Assembly: GCF_040183065.1 (NCBI RefSeq)
Contig: NW_027185501.1
Span: 2,929,501-2,993,500 of the forward strand
Reading direction: 5' to 3'
Length of the DNA stretch: 64,000 nt
Source of the DNA: Periplaneta americana
Lineage: Eukaryota; Arthropoda; Insecta; Blattodea; Blattidae
In this document: positions 21,290 through 33,945 of the stretch, in pieces
How positions within the stretch are numbered: position 1 is the stretch's first letter
Layout of the letters: each line of letters starts with the position of its first letter
Translations under genes and position numbers: made by a program
The notes under the pieces: model-generated
What the model saw: only the letters and a program-made list of their open reading frames with translations
The model's database searches: none
What the model was told of the DNA's origin: nothing

Positions 21290-21790
21290 CTTAGACACGA
21301 TATTCCAGGCATTCTGAACATACATACATAAGTGTTCTGTCCATGGGCAGGTCTTTCATTGCAAACCCAGCAATCTCCAATCTTTCCTATTTTCTGCCTT
21401 CCTCTTAGTCTCCGCATATGATCCACATATCCTAATGTCTTCTATTATTCTTTTCAACCAGAGACCCAACCAATTCCTTTTTCTCTTTCTAATCAGTTTC
21501 AGCATCATCCTTTCTTCACTCACTTTTTCAAACACAATTTAATTTCTTATTCTGTCTGTCCACTTCACACGCACCGTTCTTCTCCACATCCACATTTCAA
21601 ATGCTTCAATTCGTTTCTCTTCATTTCGTCGTAATGCCATGTTCCTTCCCCATACAATGCCACACTCCACACAAAGCACTTCACTAGTCTCTTCCTTAGT
21701 TCTTTTTCGAGAGGTCCGCAGAAGATCCTTCTTCTTCTATTAAAAGCTTCCTTTGTTCATGTTTGCAGTTTTTCTTGGGAAGGATAGGCC
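21290..21790 (-). pseudogene. C-terminal fragment of a LINE reverse transcriptase ORF
   Basis: Minus-strand translation gives EAFEMWMWRRTVRVKWTDRI, then VSEERMMLKLIRKRKRNWL, a well-known C-terminal stretch of an insect LINE family. It is preceded by text resembling GPLEKELRKRLVKCFVWS. Stops and frame changes make it a dead 3' fragment. Clade not assigned. Confidence 0.7.
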
Positions 21791-22079
21791 TAAATGCGGT
21801 AACATCCCGTTGCTTTCCGCACACCACTATCTCTTTCGCATCTTATTAAATTCCAGGGGGCCCAAGCGTGGAGATGAGGAGAGTGGCTTTGACTAATTGG
21901 GCCTCCGCATCCTGGACTAGCTTCTACGAATCATCAGAAAATCTTAGAGTGTGACTGGGCCAATTTTTCCGAAAATGTTTCCACACTTTTGCCCTCGTAG
22001 CTCAGCGGACGAACGTCGGAATTTAGATGTCAACGTCTCAGGTTCAATTCCTCGTAACTCCTTTTCATTTTATTGTGGT

Positions 22080-23260
22080 TCAAGATAGTATAATGTAATA
22101 ATACAAAAAGAAAAACTAATACCAGTATTATGCAACTGGATTTTTCCAAACCTAACATTAAATTTATGTTATTTATATCGCTAAAGAACGATTACAATAT
22201 AAATAACTTGAATATTATTTATACAGTATCACTAAAGAAGGATAATAGAATATAAATGATAAATATCGATTTGTTTAATTAATATAATATATTACATAAT
22301 ACGTATTTAATTATCTAAATAAAATAACCTATTTTACAAAGAAAGATGGTTATTAGTGTTATAATAATTACTTACATAAAATACAGATTATTTATATTGC
22401 GAAAGAACAATAACAATATAAATAACTTGAATGTTGTTTTATAATGCTAATGAAGGAAAACAGAATATAAATGATAACTTGAATATTATTTATATCGCTA
22501 AAGAACGATAACAATATAAAAAACCTGGATATTATTCATATCAGAATTTCACAGATTTATTACAGATGTATTTAAGAAATTGTAGAAGAATAGTAATTAG
22601 TAACAGTGTCCTATTTATTCTTCTCGGAGCCAAATTTGTAACTTTTAAAAGTGTGGTTACTATGTTGAAGTGTATGTGTTGTAACGGATGCTTGATTTGT
22701 TATGTATGTGAGTCAGTTATGGGATGCTTGATGTCGTCGCAATGTCGTAATTATAGTTTGATTGTGTTTGTGTGACTATTGTATATTAATTTATTATGTA
22801 TGGTACGGAAAGGTGCATATTTGTGTTATAGAAGTGTTACGTATGTGTGTTGTTAATGTTTTTGTATGTTTCAAATTGATAACTGATATTTGTTTTGTAA
22901 TTGCAATGCCTAATTTACGGATTGTTTATGTTTTGTTTACATCGCGTAAGCTAATTTAATTTTCTTTTCCATTTCTCTTTATGCTTATGTTTTTTGTGTA
23001 TAAAACTATAGCCCTAACATACATATGTAAAATAGGGCTAACCCCCATTGGAGATACAATAATAATAATTATTATTCATATCGTTATAAAACGATGACAG
23101 AATACAAATGATGACTTGAATTTTATTCATATTTGTAAAGAACGATAAGAAAATATAAATAACGTGATATCCATAAAGAACAATAACTGGATATAAATGA
23201 TAATTTGAATATCATTGACATCGCTAAAGAACGATTAAAAAATTAAATGAAATCTTGAAG
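22080..23260. repeat. Degenerate ~50-bp repeat cluster with tRNA-like blocks at both ends
   Basis: A motif close to atcgctaaagaacgataaca, followed by atataaataacttgaatatt, recurs about ten times at 22170-22560 and 23060-23250. An unrelated ~480-bp AT-rich segment separates the two groups. tRNA-like blocks sit on opposite strands just outside: plus at about 21995-22065 (CGTAGCTCAGCGG, AGGTTCAATTCC) and minus at about 23262-23326 (CGTAGACCAGCGG, GTGGGTTCGGGAC). Confidence 0.55.
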
Positions 23261-23329
23261 AAGTCCCGAACCCACAACCTTTGAATCATTAAACAAGCAT
23301 TCTACCGCTGGTCTACGAGGCGCAGATAT

Positions 23330-25397
23330 GGAACACTTTCATAGTTCCGGAACTACAAGCACATGCATCGTGTAACATCGCCGCGACCCGAAGTGGACTT
23401 TGAAAATATTCGCTGTTCACGAGTGCGGCCACTTTTTTTTTGACAACTGTACACTCGAAGTTAATGTAAAGAATGTGCCTGTTTCTTGCGGCAGAGTTTG
23501 TCACTTTCCGTTGTCACAGAAGTGAGTTTGAATACGTATATCATCTTCTGCGTCCAAACAAGCTCGATATTTTGTTTTTGTAGCCGTGTACCTCGAAAAG
23601 GCCGATTCATAGAGTTACGTAGTACCAAAAGGCAGTAAGAGAAATTTAGCTTTTGAATTTAATATCAAAAGATCCTCCCCTAACTGAACCCAAAACTCCG
23701 GAAGTGGTTTGCTTTTAAATGATGCCTGACAGTGGCTGTCTGAAACCATGTTTATAAGGACCTCATATTTTGCCGCAGTGAGAGCTGGTTTGACTTCACT
23801 AGAAATGGATCTACAATCCACTCATACTTCTTTGGAATCGATTCCTGTGTGTCCCTTGGCGAGTATGAATTCATATTTTGAAGCAAATTGTCAAGGTGTT
23901 CCTTTATTATTGCTATGAATGAGTCATTCATTGTTTGATATTTTCTTCTATAGTCTTTGAAATAAATAATTATCCTCGACCCTTTTTTATGTAGAACGCT
24001 GTCTTTTTCTTCAGCGCGGCAATTTTGTCATTAGTAAAGCTGAAACATGAAGGTCTGCAGGACAATATCACGCTAACTGTATTGCGATGTTTGTCGAAGG
24101 TAAATAGTATGAAGGGGTGGAGGAGTAGTTGCGTACAGGCATGCGACTCAGGCAACAGAACACATTTACGTTGTGTAGTGGACAGACCTCCAGAGTTGTA
24201 TTATCTGTCTTACGTAACGTATAATATTTATAATGGCAGAATCATCAAGTATATGAATAGTAAACAGGTTGATGAATGAATTATACACATAACATTTCGG
24301 AGTAAGTGGGGTAAATATCCTATGAATTTTATGTAGCACAGAAATTAAAGGTAAAAGACGTAAATTCGTACACAACATTGTAACACGAAAAATATAAAGC
24401 ACTGATGACAGTTTCAACTGAGGAAGAAGGACATGAATCGCATTTAAATTTGCATTAAACGTGTACCACACAGAAAGACTTTTTTCACGATTTATGTATG
24501 TTTCAACATACCAATAAATAACGTTGGAAATACACACTTTAGAAGCTTTATGCGGAAATACGTGAAAAGGAAACTCCCTAGTCAATCAACTTAACAGACA
24601 TACTATACACCGAAATGCTATTATAATGTCATAGCCTATCTCGCATACGACTAAGTATAGGAGATAGGAAAATATGTATTTCGTTAATGAAAGCACAGAC
24701 GCCGCTGGACAATTTGTTCCAAACGTCGTTACGGACATTCTTCCACCACACAAATCCAATGATACTTTTTATTAACCTCTGAAATTCTTGAGAATGCGGA
24801 TCATTTAAATATAATAAAAGTTTTGAAACGCCTATTACCTCTTATGGCCAGACCAAATAAAAAATGATAATGTATAGTTATTTTCATCACGGTTGCTAGC
24901 CTATATGTTAACATTTGGTAAGGAACTTCAATTACTTTAGCCGAAAGTTATCCGACCCCATGGACGACATCAAAGTTCGCTCCTGCTACAGTGATGTGAA
25001 CAGTTTCATACGCAATGTCAAAGAAATATGTTAAGGCACCTCTACCGCCGCAACCCGTTGTAATTAGATGGTGGACATGGCTGGATGCTGCAGTCTATTT
25101 TGCTACACATTATAAAAGGGTTAAAGACGTAATCAAAACGTAAGGTAGTGTTTACTGCAACAGGCTCGAAAATCCAGTAATGGTGACATGACCTGAGCTC
25201 CAGTTTATTTGTCATGTGAGTATACACCTTATTCTCTGTTGTTTACTCTATAGGACAGCGTACAAAGTCTGTACACTGACCTCCCCCGCTCTCTCTACTT
25301 GCTGTGCTATACTTTGGGTGCACCTAACTTAATGACAAGGCTTTGCAGCTTTGGACACCCCCCAGTAATGTTCCTAATCTCCCGGCTTTGTTACTAT

Positions 25398-25400
<3 letters not shown>
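23330..25400. other. hAT interior without recognisable gene
   Basis: No domain or element end identified. The open frame at 24166-24585 (minus) resembles no family I know and is probably chance. Confidence 0.4.

Positions 25401-25431
<31 letters not shown>
25401..25431. repeat. (TA)n microsatellite
   Basis: About fifteen uninterrupted at units. Confidence 0.9.
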
Positions 25432-25434
<3 letters not shown>

Positions 25435-26289
25435 CAATTTTCATTCATGACTATCTGCAGCTGGCGTCTTGTTTTGTACGTCTGCAGGAGCCTTCGAGCC
25501 TCTTGGTTTGCAGAGATGTTGAAAACCTATGGAAGGTAGTTTATAGAGATGTTCGGCTAATGCGGGGACAGGGGGTTAGAGGCGTGGTCTACTGCTTTCT
25601 CATTGAGAACGGTTTGTCGCACTCCCTGGCATGGGACACCAACGTCAGTGCAGAAGAATCTAAATTCACTGGGAAAGTATCTGTTTCAACTAGACATTTG
25701 TCCGAAGACGAACAGTCGCATATTTCGCACATTACTTTCTCAATCTGCATGCACACAAACGGCACAATACATAAAGCAGCTTGTATTTTGCTTTAAAGTT
25801 GTAAGAGTTGTCGTTCTGACAATAAGTGCTGCTATCTCCCGACGGCCTACGAAAGCTGCATTTGAATTTTATGAACGAAAACGTTGGACTTGGTACTTGG
25901 TAGCATTCTGATGACGATTTTGTGCTCAAATGTTTTTCATTAGGTTAAATCGTAATATAGAGAGCTCCATCCACGACCCCGTCCACTTCTGGACTTTCTG
26001 TATAAATAGGTAGCCTATGCTTGTATTTAATCATTTTACTTATTAATTGCATATAAATAAGCTTTATATGTATACGCCCTCAGGTATACACGGTTTTAAA
26101 CTTTAAAGTAAAGTATGTTTAACACCTCTCCGATATCCATTGTGCACTACCATATTTTCAAACCACCAGCCGCCACTGATGACAAACGTCCTAGATGTCT
26201 CAGCTTTAGTCATTAGCACCGAATATAGTCTTCCGTTTACCTTTATGGATGTGATGAATTAGTTAATTTTGAAAAAAATGTCTACCAAG

Positions 26290-27576
26290 CAACTTAATTT
26301 GTAGAACTATTTCTGATCATTCAAAAAATCTGCTAGCAAATTTTTTTTGGTCATTCAAAAGTGAAGAAACTTCCGTTCGAATTTCAAGTAAACGGGACAA
26401 CGCTTTAACATGCGACAACCATCGCACTTCTATGTGTAATAACAATGACTTGTGTAGCCCTATACTCCCCACATCTTCGCACAGAATGCTGAGTAGCAAA
26501 GGTCGTGCCTTAACAAAGTTGATTATTTTGACTACGTTGTGTAGTACTTGCTTTAATAACGCTGGAATTTTTTTCGTTGCGTGAGCGTGTTGGTATAGTG
26601 CACAATGATTAAAATGTGCAGCTTTTTTTTTTTTTTAGCTTCCTTGATCATTGTAACAGCGCCAGAAACAGGACTACCATGACATTTGCGCCATCTGTGC
26701 ACACCTGAATGCAATTGTCTCAAGGTTTTCAATGAAATTTCAGTACCGCTTGTAGAGGATGGCACTGGCTTGCAGAATAAAATATCTTCATGAAAGGACC
26801 TGAAAATTCCTACCGCCCAAACGTCATTAATACAGATAACCCGGCAACGTCCGTGGATTCGTCAAGTTGCATCGAAAATTTAATTTGACTGATAAGGAAA
26901 ATTATGATATTTTTAACATCGTTTGATAGATTCTGTATTCGATTACGCACAGTGTTATTTCGTAAGGGCACACTGAGGATCAAGCTTGCAGTTCTTTCGT
27001 CCACCATGCACTTCACTTCACTACCTTCACTAATAGTGGTTTCATAAGAGTTTAAGCAAGAGTGAGGTTTACCAGCAAGAGCCAGTCATCACTTAACAAG
27101 TACGACGCTTCCAGTGCTTTCTCGTTATTTGTATTTTACACGAGATAAAAATATTGTCCGAACTGCATGGAGTCATCAGTTTTTCTTTTAAAGTACCTAG
27201 TGTGCAGTTTCATTTGTGAAGTCAGGATGAGTTTCGAAATACCGTCTCTAAGCTTGGCAGGGAACATAGAACTATTGGGCAAAACTTTGTTACATATCTC
27301 ACACTCTGGACGTCCATCAGCAAACTCAGGGAATTCCATGTCAAAATATGAATCACAATATTTTCGTTTTTTAATTCCTTTCAGTACCTCTGCACTAGCC
27401 ATCACAGATTCTGAAGCAGGATCATGTTCAACATATTCCGAACTCAATCTCAAGGAATTCGCATTATCTTCCTTTAAAGTAAGGTTACACCTGTTGTTAT
27501 CCCCCTTTAACTGAGCACTGGTTGATAGCTGATGACTCTGGGGTATTACGGAGCCCGTCTTAAGCCACAGTTCCAT
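26290..27576 (-). pseudogene. ZBED5/SCAND3-like hAT transposase
   Basis: From 27576 downward: a leader, then KKRKYCDSYFDMEFPEF and PECEICNKVLPNSSMFPAKL, the finger region of ZBED5-type proteins. LRNNTVRNRIQNLSNDVK and KFSMQLDESTDVAGLS (first catalytic D region) follow at about 26990-26820. VRWLSHVKALSRLLEIRTEV is at about 26440-26370. Stops and frame changes separate these blocks, and the C-terminal dimerisation part beyond 26290 is not found. The gene starts about 400 bp inside the right end of the element, as expected. Confidence 0.75.
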
Positions 27577-28079
27577 TTCAGCTGCAATCTAATTAACGTT
27601 CAGTATACATATTTTCTGAGGCAACATAACAGTCGATAGATTGTAGATTCCACGTATCACGATTAACAAACGCTGCCTGCTTGGTATATAAAACATAAAA
27701 TAAATTTCGAAAATCATCGAGTACTTGGCAAGCAAGAAAAATCGAGATAGTTCCAATAACGAGTAGATCTATTATTGGTGCTTCCATCTACAAAGAAAAC
27801 GTAAACTATTTTCTGAGAAAGTATTTTCACTTGATGGAAGTAGTTTGCGTTTTTCTCGCTAGAGACTAGATGGAAGCAGAAATTTTTGTCATCTTCATAA
27901 CTACCGCGGACGAAATCCCTGAGAACCATTCGCGGAGCCCTGGGTTCCGCGGAGCACACTTTGGAAACCGCTGCCTTAGACTCAGTAAGGGGGGCAAAGG
28001 CTAATTGGGATTTCCCGGTCTTTGATCGGGTCAAAAATCCTGATGGAACTGATATTTAACACTTGCGGTGAATTTCGGT

Positions 28080-28215
28080 GAAGTCCGGAGGGCCTAATTA
28101 GTCAAATCCACTCTCCTCACCTCCACGCTGGGGCCCCCTGGGATCTTTTAAGATGCGAAAGAGAGAGTGGTGTGCGGAAAGCAATGGGAAGCTACCGCAT
28201 TTATATATCCCAAGA
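28080..28215 (-). repeat. Dispersed repeat, inverted relative to 21790-21925
   Basis: Text such as tccacgctggggccccctgg and gcgaaagagagagtggtgtg here is the reverse complement of a segment at about 21790-21925 (ccagggggcccaagcgtgga). The two are separated by 6.2 kb and straddle the hAT border, so they are independent copies of one unnamed repeat. Confidence 0.6.
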
Positions 28216-28351
28216 GAATTTATGATAAAAATGCCATGATGAGTCTTTCCCTGGTAAAAAATTCCGGACGTAAACTATCCCCCCAATCGGATGTCCGGGT
28301 GGGGGATACTGTGGAAGGACATGTCATGACGAAACGCAACGGAGAGAAGAA

Positions 28352-28425
28352 AAGAAGATGGACAAGATGGACAAGAATATGGAGAAGATGGACAAGAATA
28401 TGGAGAAGATGGACAAGAAGATCGA
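28352..28425. repeat. 21-bp minisatellite
   Basis: Three to four copies of agatggacaagaatatggaga. Confidence 0.8.
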
Positions 28426-28959
28426 CTGGAGCGCCGCATATGAACCCTCCACTTCTATCAGGTAATTTGGAAAACTTGAAGGAAGCAATGAGAGGAATCA
28501 GAATGGATGTGATGGGAAAATCATGAGGGGGAAAATAGTGGTGGGTTGATGAGTGACGAATAGTGCTCGGAAGTTGATGAAATATCATATTTTTTTTTTC
28601 TTAGTCATCACAGACAATGCAGAATACAATATAAACTCGTTTCACTTCATGACGAACCAATACAGCCTACTTTTACTTTGTGTTTATTTGCATTTTTTGG
28701 TCTTTTATTCTTTACTGGTCACTTTTTTTAGGAAATGTTCTACTTTATGTTGCATTATTGCCCTTCTATTCTTTTGAACGGACTTTTTTTTACGATGTAG
28801 TCGTAGTCTACATTCCAGAATCTACTGCGGATTGCGTCATGCAGAAAGCTTGGCCCCATTCAACGCAACAGTTGAGGAATACGATTATCTAATATATCTT
28901 TGTTTCCTTAAATATTCATTTATTTCGGGGGTATTCTTGCACATTTGCTTCAGTCTCTA

Positions 28960-29675
28960 GAAATATGTACTAGGTACAAATCGTTTACTCCAAAGTGTTT
29001 AATGCTTTGTTGGCGTGAAGACATTTCGTGGTAGACGAGAAGATTCTAGCCACATAATTTATTCTTTTCAGTTGGAAATTTGAAAACTGTAAGATAATAC
29101 TCTCACTTATAGCACTCTGGCAATTGCTGGTACATACAGGCACACAACATTTAGAAGCCATTTGTAAATAAAAAATATGGATAAATTAATTTCATGTTTA
29201 ATAAAAGTCTAAACTTCTTTTATTTCAGTTCCCTGAATTTATTTTTGTTTGAGGTTGTACCTATATTAGAAGTAACCGTAGCTATGTGCTTAATCTTTTG
29301 ATTCCTTTTCAGACTTTACTTTTATGATTCACTTAATGGTAATAGTTTGGTGACGTACATGCTGTAATGCTACTGTCCGTCCGAGTGGTTATGTCACACG
29401 GTCGTCAAAATGAGGGAAATCACATGACACTTACTTAACAGGGCCCTTTTCTTCTAATTATTTTAAACAGTACTACATTAACTTCCAATTCCGTACAGCA
29501 AATAATTGCAGAGAAGAGCCTAACACCTCAGTTACTAGCCCTTACAGAGAGGACAGGAGAAACTAGTGGGGCAAACAGGGATGCGACATAACCATTCGCC
29601 TGGACAGTACTTATTTATCCCCTTCACAGTTAGCAATCAGTTTATTACAACTCAGAATATTACACTACCTTTCAG
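28960..29675 (+). repeat. Long intron unit (copy U1) upstream of a cassette exon
   Basis: This intronic stretch recurs, diverged, at 51770-52805 (same words: gtttactccaaagtgttta, tagcactctgg, gtccgagtggtta). Its parts also recur in front of each smaller cassette exon (taaattaatttcat..., ttatttat..., then the acceptor). It ends in a polypyrimidine-like cctttcag. The shared introns show that exons and flanks were duplicated together. Confidence 0.7.
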
Positions 29676-29843
29676 CTGGACTTGATACAACTGGCACCCA
29701 GTCTTCGAGCGACCACTTGTTTGAAAACAGCAGCCAGTACGCCGAGTGGGAGGAGAGCGTCAGGGAGCAGGGGCGGAGGCATTTGGTGAAGCTAGAGGCT
29801 CATCTTTTTCACTTCCTACACGAGGCAGACGGGGACTACGAAG
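29676..29843 (+). CDS. Host-gene exon, cassette family member 1 (56 codons)
   Basis: The acceptor ctttcag precedes it and the donor gtacagtaa follows GAAG. It is phase 1 at both ends, 168 bases, open, and reads AGLDTTGTQSSSDHLFENSS, then QYAEWEESVREQGRRHLVKL and EAHLFHFLHEADGDYE. The helical, charged second half looks like genuine protein, but I do not recognise the family. The sequence after the donor (gtacagtaactgttcaaatt) and the last ~70 bases before the acceptor are homologous to the flanks of the four smaller exons, so it belongs to the same duplicated set. It probably represents the older, longer form. Confidence 0.65.
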
Positions 29844-30170
29844 GTACAGTAACTGTTCAAATTCTAAGCTATAGTGGCGCACAAGCAGAGTCCGTGGACA
29901 CGCAGCAGGGCGTAGCGTGCATGGATGCAGGTGATGTGTCGCAGCCCCTGAATTTTTCTGAACAAAAAATATATATTTATCGTTATTTACCGGTACTTTT
30001 TTGTGTGTATCGTGTTATACTTGTTACACGTAATAATGATAATTACTGTGTTATTTGAAGGTTACTTTCAAATTTTAAATGTCGCTGCTACAGCAATGGA
30101 AATATGTTACACGAAGTGACAAAGGCGCGCGCCCGTGCGAATTTATTCACGGCGAGTTCTCACTCCCAAG

Positions 30171-31367
30171 CAGTGGCGTATGCTGAACCTGGAGTTTGGG
30201 TGTTCTGTTAAAAATATATAGTTGGTCTATCTCGCACAATTATGATAGGCCTAAGTGAAATATCGGGTCAACATTAACTGCCATTTTTAATATATAATTT
30301 AGTATTATTTATAAATAAAAACTATGGGACGGATGTTGATGACCTAAAAATCTACTAAAAATGATCATTAAAATGCCCTTAAGCTAATGGAAAAATGACA
30401 TAAAATTAAAAGAAAATGACATTTAAATATTATTCAAAGTACTCGCACCACAACTTCTTATAAATTAACCACCTTGTTTCAATGACTGCCCTGCAAATGC
30501 CGGAGAAAGGAGGCAACTACAAATAATGTTATTCAAAAGGGCATTATTTATGATCAAACAATAACCATGACCAGCAAAATAACCTGTTTGAAGCTCCACA
30601 ACCCGCTAACTATTCTACAATTTCATATTGTGAAATAGAAAAATGTCTAGTGTATTGTTCACTTTTTGTTTTATATTGTTGCACTAAATTCGGAAGTGGC
30701 GGGGTAGGTCTACCCTGATTCACTATATGTAATTTCTCTCCTAGTGGGCGAGAAGAGAATGGCTTTTGCAAAAGATATTTTACAGTGTACATTTGCAAGT
30801 GCTATTATCATTAAATAAGTACCGTAATTCAAATTTTTCACCTGCGCTGGCACACAACTATGAACCCTAGTAAAACCTAAACACAGTAAATTCACTCACA
30901 CAAACAGTAAACACACACGTCAAACACAATATTTTGTAACGCTATTGACAAGTTGAGCTGCCTGTATACAGGACGACCTGCGAGCTTGAGAGAAGCGAGT
31001 ATCCCCACCACTCCACCGTGCGCACGCAGAGAATTATAGCAGTAACTCTCAGCAGGGGATGTTCTTTTGTACGGTCAGGACAACCAGACCAGATCTCATC
31101 CCACTTCGTCAGGCAGAGCGTAAGTTTTAAAACGAAAGCCGTTCTGGGGATGGTGTGCACATTCAACCAGCAGGCATTTAAAATATTTAAATGGTAATAA
31201 ATTAAAATTAGTCTTGAACTATATACGTCAACTTCCAATGAGATTACCACGCATTTAAATTGTAATACATTAAAATTATTGTTGCATTGTATAAAACAAC
31301 TTAAAATAAAAATTGAGATTACCGAATTTACAGTGCACACCTTGAACACCCGCAATATACGCCCCTG
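30171..31367. mobile_element. Non-autonomous hAT in the intron
   Basis: A perfect 8-bp duplication ctcccaag at 30163-30170 and 31368-31375 flanks inverted ends CAGTGGCGTATGCTGAAC and, reversed, CAGGGGCGTATATTGC, both followed by GGGTGTTC nearby. No transposase. 1,197 bp. Confidence 0.85.
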
Positions 31368-31375
31368 CTCCCAAG

Positions 31376-32037
31376 AAATGTGACCGTGTATGTCGCATCG
31401 GTAGGAGCATGTCAGAGCGAGGCAACGTCCAACTGCTGAGTGAAAGAACGTAACTTATACCTGAGTGCAGACTGCAGAGAATACAATAGGTTCGTTCCAA
31501 CAAGCGGTTCATGAATCAATTCATGTACGGTTCCTGTACCATCTTATGCACATGCGCTAGTTGAGCATCTGCTGTGGGATTGAAACTGGACTGGACGCTG
31601 TTGGAACGCTTTCGCGGATCGTTATGTACTAAATCCAGAGATGCTATAACTGTGATCATCTTTGCTAAGAATGGGATGCTTAATTATTATCGTTTCGCAG
31701 CTAATTCTAATTGCAGAAAATAGAATTTCGATCATTTTCTATAAAAAAAGACAAAAAAATATGGAAGGCAAGAATTCCGCTAATTCAATGTCGTGTACTG
31801 GGGGACTCTCATCTAAAAATAGTTATTTTTTAATTATTAATGTATGTACGTTATTTATTAATCAAAGCTGCATGTTGAAATCGTAATTAACTATTTCAAT
31901 ACCCAAATAATTTCCATTCCCTTTCTTTTTGGCGAAAATTTAAATTAAATCTCTAGTTTTATTATTCGTCTGTACTGTCACTTTTCATCTTTAACCTCAC
32001 TGATGTGAACAGTGGATCATGTCCTTCTTCCAACGAG
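31376..32037. other. Unassigned intronic sequence
   Basis: Contains ttccaacaagcggtt at about 31495, mirrored by gcttgttggaa at about 32815. This could mark an older element around the MITE at 32040, but no target duplication supports it. Confidence 0.35.
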
Positions 32038-32039
32038 TA

Positions 32040-32657
32040 AGGGTACGTACAAGTTGGAGCGACGATAAACGATAAAAGAAATGACCTAGCGACGTTTTGG
32101 TATTATCAAAGAATCAAGTGTTCATATCGGAGCAACGAGGACGCGAGAAGAAAACATTTCGATTTATCAGTAGAAGATATTCTATGCATCCACTTAATGA
32201 AAGAAGATATATAGAAAGTATCAGCTGCCAAGTTCAAGGTTAATATAACTTAAATACGTACAAAATTAAACCCGTTTCTCATCCCAAAGATACTATAAAT
32301 TCGTTGTGTTGTGATTGGTTCTTGTGATCACATAACACAGGACGAATAAATACACAACTAATCAATTTGTCAATATCTACAATAATTAAATAAGCTGAAA
32401 TAATAATAAATAGATTAATATTCGGATATATTGATAACCACCGGTAATTATACAAATTAATATTATCTTAATCAGAGATCATATGAACGACAAGAGCGAA
32501 GAAAATGGAACTTTTCTTTTTCGTCGCTTTTATCGTGTATCTTCGCTTTTATCGTTACTCCAATATGCACACCTCGATGACAATGCATGCTTCAATTCTC
32601 CCTCATATAGCATCGCTGCTTTTATCGTTTATCATCGCTCCAACGTGTACGTACCCT
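32040..32657. mobile_element. MITE with ~35-bp inverted ends and TA duplication
   Basis: The left end AGGGTACGTACAAGTTGGAG and the reversed right end AGGGTACGTACACGTTGGAG share a further CGATAAACGATAAAAG-type stretch. TA lies on both sides (32038-32039 and 32658-32659). No coding sequence. Consistent with a Tc1/mariner-class MITE; a PIF-type TAA/TTA reading is possible. Confidence 0.7.
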
Positions 32658-32959
32658 TAGAAAGAGAGAGATTTTCTAACTCGTTGCTTTCTTCAGTATC
32701 AAGGAGACGTTGGTGAGCTTATGCGCATGCGCATCTCTCGTACTCTTCCGTACATGCCTCAATCCGCGGACTATTTCTGACAGTTCGGAACGCGTTCCGA
32801 ACCCGTGTCAAAAGCTTGTTGGAATGCCCGACTTCAGTACATGTTTCCGGTTCAGGACTGGTTCGGATTGTGTTGGAAGGCTTTTTCTGTACTGCGCATG
32901 AAGTTGTAGCGAACATGGCTTCAACAGAGGAAGCGAAAGAACGAAGCTTGGGATATTTA

Positions 32960-33545
32960 TTTTTTGGTCAAGATTTGAAAAGGTCAACCTTTGTCAAGTC
33001 CTTACATCTAGCTTTCATTTAACATCACATTGTAAATCTGGGAGATTAAATTGGAGATCTAACCGCATTATTCGTACATCCGCTGGAAAAGGATAGAGGT
33101 ACAGAGATAAAAATAATAACAATAATAATAACAAAATAATAATAATAATAATAATACTTCACCTTTTAATTTTTCATGAGTGACATGTAGTATAATGCCC
33201 TTTTATGTTATACAACCGTTTCCTCGTAATACTTGTGAACAAATCATACATGTAATATTCTCATCATATCGGCAGCAAAAAATGCGTCCTCCCATCCTCC
33301 TTGAAACTTTCGTTTTTGTAGAGGTACATGGTTTCGAGAGAGACATTGGACGATATGCCACTCGCAGGTCAGAGACAAATAAACCAATGGAACGGAGTTT
33401 GATTCCAGTGAGTGAGAGGGTGGGGGTTGGGGAAGGGAGGAAGTAAGAGAAATGCACAGCTATCATTGCGAGTCATAATGTGCTCGTGAGTCATATTTTC
33501 ACCACGGATGCCTTAGACCACAACGCCACGGCTGTAGTTGTTTTA
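32960..33545 (-). mobile_element. Truncated relative of the hAT at 7557-8614, inverted
   Basis: The reverse complement matches the 7.5-8.1 kb element: YDENITCMICSQVLRGNGC at about 33290-33220, the cctcccatcctcc flank, and the end words ttttcaccacgg and cgccacggctgt near 33495-33535. The C-terminal piece is at about 32975-33110. It too lacks the catalytic middle, and a short (AAT)n run sits at the deletion site as (TTA)n does in the other copy, so both derive from one deleted master. Confidence 0.7.
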
Positions 33546-33945
33546 GTTGTCCTGTAATAGCTCAAGTACTGTAGATTTGTGTAGTTTAACTATACAGAAT
33601 ACCGGTAACAATCTTAATATTTTTTCAAACAGTTTTTTTATCCGTCCCGGTAATAGATTCGCTTACTGAAAACTAGCAGGTCTATTTCAAAGTTTCTCAA
33701 ATTGTTATTTATTTGGTTCTGACCTATCCCGTGATTAGAAAGTTCGCTCACTCTTATATGATCAGAAAATTGTATACCAGATACCTTTGAATGCCAGTGT
33801 GCACACCAGACACTCTACATTTAGAAGCCATCTGTAAATAAAAGAATAAGGATAAATTAATTCCATTTCTTAAATAAAATTCGAAATTACTTTTGTTTCA
33901 GTTTATTGAATTTATTTTTCTTTAAGGCTATACGTGCGTTAGAAC

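Larger units (their letters stand above)
20472..27973 (-). mobile_element. ZBED5/Buster-like hAT, 7.5 kb with guests
   Basis: The left end CAGCGGTTCCCAAACTTTTT and the right end CTTTGGAAACCGCTG are the inverted ends typical of this hAT group. The 8-bp flanks are ctttagac (20464-20471) and ccttagac (27974-27981), one mismatch. The transposase remnant lies on the minus strand near the right end. The left 5.5 kb contains a LINE piece (21290-21790), degenerate ~50-bp repeats (22080-23260), tRNA-like scraps and unassigned DNA. Confidence 0.8.

Noticed and set aside
24166-24585. 139-residue minus-strand frame
   Set aside because: No recognisable domain and AT-rich composition; probably a chance open frame inside the hAT.
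31495-32826. Possible element bounded by ttccaacaagc and its reverse complement
   Set aside because: Only about 11 bases match and the flanks show no target duplication.
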